Source: Sulfurimonas sp.
GTDB lineage: Bacteria; Campylobacterota; Campylobacteria; Campylobacterales; Sulfurimonadaceae
Direction of reading: 5' to 3'
Assembly: GCA_027858865.1 (NCBI GenBank)
Contig: JAQIBW010000237.1
Span: forward strand, 1-6,939
Length of the DNA: 6,939 nucleotides
Notes under the pieces: generated by a model
Databases searched by the model: none
What the model was told of the DNA's origin: nothing
The model's input: the letters and a program-made list of their open reading frames with translations, nothing else
Shown: positions 1 to 4,917 of the stretch, one piece after another
Numbering within the stretch: the stretch's first letter is position 1
Layout: each line of letters opens with the position of its first letter
Program-made: the position numbers and the translations under genes

Positions 1-334
1 AATCTGTTTCTTGAATAATCGGTTCTAAATTTATCTTCTTCTCTTCATTTTTGAAAAAGTCATCTAACTGCTCTTTTGTGAAGAACTCGTTCATCATAAG
101 ATTTTTAATAGACTCTTTAAAGGCTTCAAATCTTGCAGGAATAACACCTGATCCATAAAGAAAAGGAACCTTTTCAAAAAGCATGTGTATTGCCAGATGA
201 TTGGTCAAGGCTCCTGATAGTGCGAAAAGACCTGCAAAAAGAAGCAAAGAACTCTGTTCATTAGGTATAACAAATGATAAAGCTGTTAAAATAACGGCAA
301 CAAAATGAGTAATAAAACTTTTATTTAATTTCAA
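1..334 (-). CDS. DUF445-type membrane protein, N-terminal part (truncated by window edge)
   Basis: The first 111 codons are visible; the C-terminal part lies beyond the left edge. Translation begins at a TTG (334..332) six bases after AGGAG (345..341), and an in-frame TAG just upstream rules out a longer ATG form. Two hydrophobic segments lie at about residues 8-24 and 28-52. The second runs into GALTNHLAIHMLF (41-53) followed by GSGVIPARFEAFKESI (61-76). This matches the DUF445 pattern known from YheB/YjiN-like proteins, where a G-x-x-TN-x-x-AI-x-MLF stretch is followed by a G-x-IP-x-R motif and a long helical region. The function of the family is not established; it is an inner-membrane protein by prediction. 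It is divergent from the 146-aa/RND pair and probably unrelated to it. Family call is fairly sure; role unknown. Confidence 0.8.
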   Translation of the reverse strand, partial: MKLNKSFITHFVAVILTALSFVIPNEQSSLLLFAGLFALSGALTNHLAIHMLFEKVPFLYGSGVIPARFEAFKESIKNLMMNEFFTKEQLDDFFKNEEKKINLEPIIQETD

Positions 335-340
335 TATAAT

Positions 341-345
341 CTCCT
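341..345 (-). promoter_or_regulatory. Ribosome binding site that fixes the TTG start of the DUF445 gene
   Basis: The minus strand reads AGGAG followed by ATTATA and then TTG. The perfect Shine-Dalgarno core at a 6-base spacing, with a stop codon in frame upstream, selects the TTG as the start. No in-frame ATG occurs until codon 51, inside the second membrane segment. Confidence 0.75.
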
Positions 346-359
346 AGTTTAAAAGCGAG

Positions 360-387
360 ATTATACTTAAAATATCAAATATAACAA
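360..387 (-). promoter_or_regulatory. Putative sigma-70 promoter of the DUF445 gene
   Basis: The minus strand carries TATAAT (365..360) as a perfect -10 box. A TTGTTA (387..382) lies 16 bases upstream as a 4-of-6 match to the -35 consensus. The transcript would start near 353, giving a leader of about 20 bases that contains the AGGAG site. The -10 box overlaps the candidate plus-strand -10 box at 362-367. Confidence 0.5.
362..367 (+). promoter_or_regulatory. Candidate -10 box for the 146-aa protein / RND operon
   Basis: TATACT is a 5-of-6 match to the -10 consensus. It predicts a transcript start near 374 and a leader of about 27 bases ending in AGGA (392-395), five bases before the ATG at 401. 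No convincing -35 box is visible, which is common in Campylobacterota. It overlaps the opposing -10 box, so the two promoters probably compete. Confidence 0.35.
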
Positions 388-400
388 ATACAGGATAATT

Positions 401-841
401 ATGAAGAAAGAAAGCTATGAACTTTTTAAGAGTTCGGGTATAGATGAGATATTGGAAGTTTTAGCTAAAGAGCTAAACTCTAGAAATGAGCAGGCCTTTT
501 GGGGTGATAAAGTTATTCCTTTTAGTGAAGCTATACTAAGTGTGCTAATCCCTCTAAGAGATACTAATAAGTTATTTACTCCTGAGGGGGTTAGCGTAGA
601 CGAATTAACACCTGAACTGTTTTTTAAATGGAGTGATTTTGTAAGTCTGAAATCATTGGCTTTTACAATCCAAAAATCAAACAGACTTGCAGATGAAACT
701 AAAACAGATATAGATCTTAAAATTTTAGGGGACTACCTTAGTCATTATAATGTAAATTTAGAAGACGAACTCCTTGACTTTCCTATCTCTCATTACAATC
801 TGCACCAAGGTGTAAGCAATGTAATAAAGTCTCTTCTTTAA
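401..841 (+). CDS. Conserved-looking protein of unknown function, first gene of the RND pair (146 aa)
   Basis: I do not recognise this protein as a named family. It is acidic, mostly helical by composition, and has no signal peptide or membrane segment, so it is probably cytoplasmic. The start is supported by AGGA five bases upstream. It ends 3 bases before the ATG of the RND exporter, which has no ribosome binding site of its own, so the two are probably translationally coupled. The blocks FWGDKVIPFSEAIL (33-46), LIPLRD (49-54), LTPELFFKW (69-77), LGDYL (109-113) and LHQGVSNVIKSLL (134-146) recall, from memory, the helical segment between the Walker motifs of TraD/DotL(IcmO)-type type IV coupling ATPases. 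No Walker A or B motif is present, so it is not an ATPase. The resemblance is unverified. It occupies the position where an RND operon usually carries the periplasmic adaptor, but it is not one. Confidence 0.8.
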   Translation: MKKESYELFKSSGIDEILEVLAKELNSRNEQAFWGDKVIPFSEAILSVLIPLRDTNKLFTPEGVSVDELTPELFFKWSDFVSLKSLAFTIQKSNRLADETKTDIDLKILGDYLSHYNVNLEDELLDFPISHYNLHQGVSNVIKSLL

Positions 842-844
842 ACT

Positions 845-3800
845 ATGAATGGAATTATAAAGTATTTTTTAGGGAATAAACGCCTAAATTATATGCTGTT
901 AGTCTTTTTAGCATATATGGGTTTTAACGCTTATATAAACATTCCAAAAGAGATTTTTCCTAATGTAGAACTTGACAAGATAAGTATTTTAGGTGCTTAC
1001 AATGGGGCAAGTGCAACAGTTATGGATAAAATGGCAGTTCGTGATATTGAAGAAGAACTTAGCAATATTAACGGTATAGATAAGACTGAGACAACTATCA
1101 CTCCCGGTGCTTTTGCCATCATCCTAACACTAAATAAAAGTGTAGATAAGGTAAACATTTTATCGCGTGTAAAAGACTCGATAGCACTTACTAGACAATA
1201 TCTTCCATCTGATATGAATGAACCTGTTGCAACCATCTTAGATAAGAGTAGGCCGCTTGTAAAGCTATCTCTCTCCTCAGATGAGATAACAAAAGGTGAA
1301 CTTACTGCTATTGCAAAAGAGGTTAAAACAAAAATATCCAGAATAAAAAATATTAGTGAAATACTCATCCGTGGAGACTCAAAAGAAGAAGTATCTATAC
1401 GAGTAGATTCAAAAGCTGTTCTTGCGTATGAGCTAAAGCATTCTAGTGTTTTAAAAGCTATTTCAGATCTTTCATATATATTTCCTATTGGTGATATAGA
1501 AGAGAGAGGAAGTTTCATATATATCTCTACCGCGAATGGCAAAGAAGATGTCTCTGAATGGGAAGAGAGTATTCTTAATATAGATGGAAAGTACATAAAG
1601 TTAGGTGATATTGCAAAGGTTAAAATAGAGTATCCACAAACAGATACTTTGGCATCTTTTAACAATAAGCAGACTCTAACTCTTGTTATATCAAAAGGTG
1701 ATTTTGGAGATTCTATTGTGCTATCAGCACAGCTAAAAAAGTATGTTAAAAAACTACAAAAAAGTTATCCGAAGGTTAGCTTTGACTTTTACCAAGACAC
1801 TTCTAAACCAGTTGAAAATAGACTAAATACAGTAATCTCCAATCTAATGTTTGGACTTATATTGGTCTTTTTATCCATGTTTGTTCTTATCAATTTAAGA
1901 ATAGCACTTATAGTCGCTTTAGGTATTCCATTTTCATTTATAATAGGCTTGTTATTTATATATTATATGGGATATTCTATAAACATTGTTTCCCTGCTTG
2001 GAGCTCTTATCGTTATAGGTATCGTTGTTGATGACGCCATAGTTGTCAGTGAAAATATACAACGTCATATAGATGATGGTATGCAAAACGTTGAAGCTGC
2101 AATGCTTGGAGTAAAAGAGATGATGCTCCCTGTTACACTTGCTACTATATCAACTGTTGCAGCTTTTTTACCTATGTTTATGTTAACAGGAGAGATCTCT
2201 CTTTTTTTAATTTTGATTCCTATTGTGGTTGTTATGATTCTCTTAGGTTCACTCTTAGAGAGTTTTATCTTTTTACCTCTTCATGCAGCAGAGTTTCTTA
2301 AAAAAAGTAACAATATGGTTGACTGGAAACCATTTCAAGAACTTTATGCAAGGACGCTTTCTTTCTTTATAGAGTATAAAAAGACATTTCTATTGCTATT
2401 TATCATCCTTATTCCAATAGCAACAGTGATGACTGTTAATTCTATGAAATTTCAATTCTTTCCAAATTTTGATGGTAATAACCTTTACATCTCTGGAAAA
2501 ATGGATATAAATACTCCTTTAGAAGACACATTTAAGATTGCAAGTGAGATAGAGAAAGAAATGATGAAATACTCAGAGGAATTTTCACTGAAGTCTATCT
2601 CTGCAACAAGTGGATATAGAAGAAGCCTCTCGGGGGATACACAAAGAAACAACAGTGTTTTCTTTATTACAATGGAGCTTTACGACAGAGAAGAGACTAG
2701 TTGGATAAATAAGTATGTGAGTCCCGTACTAAACTTTAGTTTTGATTTTAATAACCCTGAAAAGATTAGACAAAAGCAGACATTTGAACTCTCTCCTAGG
2801 GCTAGAGAGTTAGTCATGCCTTTTAAAAAGAAGTACAACATGGTCGAACTTGGAGTAATGGAAGATAAGCCAGGACTCATCAGAAGTGATATACAGATAA
2901 ATCTCTCTGGAAGTAATGATGCTAAGCTTCAAAAAGCTGTAAGAAAACTTGAATCAGAGATATTAAAACTAAAAGGTATAAAAAACTTTAGTGATAATAT
3001 TCGATATGGGAAGATGGAGTACAAGATAAAAATAAATTCTTATGGTGAGAGTCTCGGTCTTAGTGAAGCGTCTGTAGCCAGAGTTCTTAGCTCATACTTT
3101 TTAGAGAAAAAACAGTCAACTACTTTTAATGAACGTGGCGTAATGGAGATTAAAACAAGAGATAGTGCAAAAGATAATACTAGCACTCTTTTGGACTTTA
3201 GTATAGCTCTTGGAGATGGCAGATATGTAAAACTGACCGATGTCGTAACAATAACTCAGATGCAAGATTATGAGAAGATAGATAAACTAAACGGAAGCAT
3301 TGTTAAGACTGTATTTGCAAGTGTGGATAAGCGGGTTATTACACCAACAGAAGTATTGGAGAGTTTGCAAACAACACTTGGAGATATTTCAGACTCTGGA
3401 ATAGAAGTAAATCTTCTTGGAGAAAAAGAGAAGAAAAAACAGCTAAAAGACGACATGAAAAATGCTTTAGTATTGGCAATATTTCTGATATTTTTAACAC
3501 TACTGCTAATTTTTTCAAAAATAAAATATGCTCTGATGGTAATGAGTGTAATCCCTCTATCTGTATTAGGTGCGTTGATAGGACATAAAGTATTGGGAAT
3601 AAACCTTAGTATGCCTTCTGTTATAGGTATATTAGGACTTGCTGGGGTTGTGATAAATGATGGAATAATTATGCTTGATTTCTTACATGGAACTCATAAA
3701 ACTACAGACTTTTTTACAAGAGCTAAGCTTAGACTTCGTCCAATTGTAATTACTTCATTAACTACATTTTTAGGACTTTTTACATTGGTGTTTTACGCTA

Positions 3801-3970
3801 CAGGGCAGGCTGTAATTTTGCAACCAATTGCCGTCTCTTTAAGTTTTGGTCTAGTGTGGGGAACGTTTTTAAATCTTCTGTATCTACCAACACTCTATGC
3901 TTTGGTAAATGGTATCAAGCCTCTTTCAAAAAAGCAAGATACAGGGCACCCCATAGTAGAAAAACTATAA
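845..3970 (+). CDS. RND-family efflux transporter, AcrB/HAE-1-like inner-membrane permease
   Basis: This is a proton-driven exporter subunit of a tripartite efflux system; the substrate cannot be told from the sequence. At 1041 aa it has the full family length. It has the duplicated RND layout: TM1 at about 13-31, a large periplasmic loop (about 32-325), TM2-TM6 (about 331-490), TM7 near 515-532, a second periplasmic loop (about 533-870), and TM8-TM12 (about 873-1025). The TM4 motif GIVVDDAIVVSENI carries the proton-relay pair D396/D397, equivalent to D407/D408 of AcrB. In TM10 the motif GVVINDGIIMLDF (934-946) has N938-D939 where AcrB has the relay lysine K940 and asparagine. RLRPIVITS follows, as in the family. 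It is translated behind the 146-aa gene, 3 bases away, with no clear ribosome binding site. No adaptor (MFP) or TolC-like gene lies in the window, so these must be supplied from elsewhere if the pump is tripartite. Its last 56 bases overlap a small convergent gene. Confidence 0.93.
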   Translation: MNGIIKYFLGNKRLNYMLLVFLAYMGFNAYINIPKEIFPNVELDKISILGAYNGASATVMDKMAVRDIEEELSNINGIDKTETTITPGAFAIILTLNKSVDKVNILSRVKDSIALTRQYLPSDMNEPVATILDKSRPLVKLSLSSDEITKGELTAIAKEVKTKISRIKNISEILIRGDSKEEVSIRVDSKAVLAYELKHSSVLKAISDLSYIFPIGDIEERGSFIYISTANGKEDVSEWEESILNIDGKYIKLGDIAKVKIEYPQTDTLASFNNKQTLTLVISKGDFGDSIVLSAQLKKYVKKLQKSYPKVSFDFYQDTSKPVENRLNTVISNLMFGLILVFLSMFVLINLRIALIVALGIPFSFIIGLLFIYYMGYSINIVSLLGALIVIGIVVDDAIVVSENIQRHIDDGMQNVEAAMLGVKEMMLPVTLATISTVAAFLPMFMLTGEISLFLILIPIVVVMILLGSLLESFIFLPLHAAEFLKKSNNMVDWKPFQELYARTLSFFIEYKKTFLLLFIILIPIATVMTVNSMKFQFFPNFDGNNLYISGKMDINTPLEDTFKIASEIEKEMMKYSEEFSLKSISATSGYRRSLSGDTQRNNSVFFITMELYDREETSWINKYVSPVLNFSFDFNNPEKIRQKQTFELSPRARELVMPFKKKYNMVELGVMEDKPGLIRSDIQINLSGSNDAKLQKAVRKLESEILKLKGIKNFSDNIRYGKMEYKIKINSYGESLGLSEASVARVLSSYFLEKKQSTTFNERGVMEIKTRDSAKDNTSTLLDFSIALGDGRYVKLTDVVTITQMQDYEKIDKLNGSIVKTVFASVDKRVITPTEVLESLQTTLGDISDSGIEVNLLGEKEKKKQLKDDMKNALVLAIFLIFLTLLLIFSKIKYALMVMSVIPLSVLGALIGHKVLGINLSMPSVIGILGLAGVVINDGIIMLDFLHGTHKTTDFFTRAKLRLRPIVITSLTTFLGLFTLVFYATGQAVILQPIAVSLSFGLVWGTFLNLLYLPTLYALVNGIKPLSKKQDTGHPIVEKL

Positions 3971-4037
3971 GAGCAATGAGTCCAAAAACAATTGTAATTC
4001 TTATGGTAAAATGAAAAAGAAATTTTAAAAAGCCCAT
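3915..4037 (-). CDS. Small single-pass membrane protein (40 aa) coupled to the rhodanese gene
   Basis: The minus strand encodes a 40-aa protein beginning MGFLKFLFHF and ending LAFLKEA. It has one long hydrophobic helix (about residues 12-36), a basic, aromatic N-terminus and a short charged tail. Its ATG (4037..4035) overlaps the TAA of the rhodanese gene (4039..4037) as TAATG, the classic geometry for translational re-initiation, and no separate ribosome binding site is seen. It fills the gap between rhodanese and RND genes and runs 56 bases into the 3' end of the RND gene on the opposite strand. I do not recognise a family. The one-helix pattern with an R near the start suggests an N-in inner-membrane peptide that might anchor or accompany the rhodanese. 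The composition is what a real membrane peptide would show, but chance cannot be excluded for so short a frame. Confidence 0.6.
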   Translation of the reverse strand: MGFLKFLFHFTIRITIVFGLIALIVFLLWGALYLAFLKEA

Positions 4038-4432
4038 TATTTATCGTATGGAACTGTTTTTAGTTTTGCAGCTTTTAAGTAGACTATTCCGCCTAAAATA
4101 TTTACAACATCATAGTGTAGTTTTTTTGCTAAAAAATCTGCAACTATTTTTGTTCTACTTCCTGTTCTGCAAATCAGAGCAAATGGTTTTTTAGTATCTA
4201 CCTTTTTGTTTAGCTCAGTTAAAAAAGCATTAACGTCATAGCCTCCTTGTTCATTCCAAAACATGATAGTAATAGAATTTTCAACAATACCGGTCTCTTC
4301 CCATTCTCCTGGGGTTCTGATGTCAACAATAGGGATTTTAGAGTCTAAGATTTTTTGTGATGGGTATTCGTTAGTCATAGATGCAAGCAGTGTTGCACTT
4401 AAAATTAGAAAAGAAAGTAGTATTTTACGCAA
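4037..4432 (-). CDS. Exported single-domain rhodanese (sulfurtransferase-like)
   Basis: This is a single rhodanese domain behind a signal peptide, so it probably acts in the periplasm. I chose the TTG at 4432 (131 aa) because GGAG (4442..4439) lies six bases upstream. An ATG at 4444 (135 aa) is the alternative but has no ribosome binding site. Longer forms up to an ATG at 4507 would begin upstream of the likely promoter. In the 131-aa form RKILLSFLILSATLLA (2-17) is a signal peptide with probable cleavage near 17-18. IVDIRTPGEWEETGIVENSI (35-54) is the substrate-domain signature. CRTGSR (88-93) is the active-site loop with the persulfide cysteine C88, and NILGGI (112-117) is the usual C-terminal motif. 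The complete catalytic loop suggests an active sulfur carrier or transferase; the acceptor is unknown. It is followed, with overlap, by a 40-aa membrane protein and is divergent from the 123-aa gene. Confidence 0.85.
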   Translation of the reverse strand: MRKILLSFLILSATLLASMTNEYPSQKILDSKIPIVDIRTPGEWEETGIVENSITIMFWNEQGGYDVNAFLTELNKKVDTKKPFALICRTGSRTKIVADFLAKKLHYDVVNILGGIVYLKAAKLKTVPYDK

Positions 4433-4438
4433 GAGGTT

Positions 4439-4442
4439 CTCC
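4439..4442 (-). promoter_or_regulatory. Ribosome binding site supporting a TTG start for the rhodanese
   Basis: The minus strand reads GGAG, then AACCTC, then TTG (4432..4430). This is the only Shine-Dalgarno-like sequence near the candidate starts, and it sits just inside the alternative ATG (4444), which makes that ATG less likely. Confidence 0.55.
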
Positions 4443-4450
4443 ATATAGTA

Positions 4451-4465
4451 TTTAAAGTGTATAAT
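4451..4465 (+). promoter_or_regulatory. Putative sigma-70 promoter of the 123-aa gene
   Basis: TTTAAAGTG runs directly into TATAAT (4460-4465). This resembles the Campylobacter-type sigma-70 promoter, where a T-rich/TTTAAGT stretch stands in for the -35 box. The predicted start near 4472 gives a leader of about 26 bases, with AGG (4489-4491) six bases before the ATG at 4498. The -10 box overlaps the opposite-strand -10 box in the palindrome TATAATTATA. Confidence 0.5.
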
Positions 4466-4472
4466 TATAACA
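4464..4472 (-). promoter_or_regulatory. Extended -10 promoter of the rhodanese / 40-aa gene pair
   Basis: The minus strand reads TGT followed by TATAAT (4469..4464), a perfect -10 box with the extended TGn element; no good -35 box is seen at the normal spacing. The predicted transcript start is near 4457, about 25 bases before the TTG start. This would exclude the longer reading frame that begins at 4507. Confidence 0.55.
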
Positions 4473-4497
4473 ATCATAACTAAACAATAGGTACAAA

Positions 4498-4869
4498 ATG
4501 TCAGCATCTAATAAAGCTATAGAAAACTCAAATAGACTTCGTTACATAAGAGCACTGGAGAGATTTCACAATAGTATAATATCTTATCTTATGAATACCC
4601 CGGAACTCTCACGGGAACGGTATGTTAAAAAAATAGACAACGCTCTTAAAGTTCTAAATAGGGTTGAAGAGATAGCACTATATAAAGGTGAGTTACAAGA
4701 TTTGCAGAAGCTTGTAAAAAAAATAATTGCATTTAAAGATAGTGAGAAAAATATAGATGATATTAAAGATACTATTTTATATAGCTCAAATCAGTTAGAC
4801 AAGAGTAAAAATGCGAGAAGATATAAAAAAGACAAACATACAAACTCTAAGTATGATGAATGGGAATAG
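4498..4869 (+). CDS. Charged helical protein of unknown function (123 aa)
   Basis: I do not recognise this protein. It has no membrane segment or signal peptide and is rich in Lys, Asp and Glu. Residues about 1-95 look like successive amphipathic helices, with short coiled-coil potential around VKKIDNALKVLNRVEEIAL (44-62) and LQDLQKLVKKI (67-77). The tail after about residue 98 is polar and basic (KSKNARRYKKDKHTNSKY), probably disordered, and ends in the acidic DEWE. The ATG at 4498 fits the TATAAT promoter at 4460-4465 and an AGG six bases upstream. It stands alone between divergent rhodanese and convergent chemoreceptor genes and ends shortly before a strong stem-loop, so it is probably a single-gene transcript. 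The basic tail could bind nucleic acid or protein, but nothing visible decides this. Confidence 0.75.
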   Translation: MSASNKAIENSNRLRYIRALERFHNSIISYLMNTPELSRERYVKKIDNALKVLNRVEEIALYKGELQDLQKLVKKIIAFKDSEKNIDDIKDTILYSSNQLDKSKNARRYKKDKHTNSKYDEWE

Positions 4870-4887
4870 TTAGAGTAGATAGTCTGT

Positions 4888-4917
4888 AAAACTAAGAGAG
4901 TCTCTTCTCTTAGTTTT
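4888..4917. terminator. Bidirectional rho-independent terminator between convergent genes
   Basis: AAAACTAAGAGA (4888-4899) pairs perfectly with TCTCTTAGTTTT (4906-4917) around a 6-base loop, GTCTCT. The outer four A-T pairs supply a T tract on either strand, so it can stop the 123-aa gene transcript rightward and the chemoreceptor transcript leftward. Its right arm overlaps the last two codons and the stop codon of the chemoreceptor gene. Confidence 0.8.

Noticed and set aside
997..1665. A 222-codon open frame on the minus strand inside the RND gene
   Set aside because: It lies wholly antisense to a conserved RND coding region, has a Ser/Ile-rich composition typical of a shadow frame, and shows no ribosome binding site or family motif.
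2680..3456. Two shorter minus-strand open frames (2680-2880 and 3268-3456) inside the RND gene
   Set aside because: They are shadows of the RND coding sequence with no start signal or recognisable protein feature.
3971..4036. A terminator for the RND gene in the spacer before the rhodanese
   Set aside because: I found no stem-loop with a T tract; the stretch is better explained as coding for the 40-aa minus-strand protein.
4263..4448. A 61-codon plus-strand open frame antisense to the rhodanese
   Set aside because: It mirrors the rhodanese codons, including its signal peptide region, and no promoter or ribosome binding site points to it.
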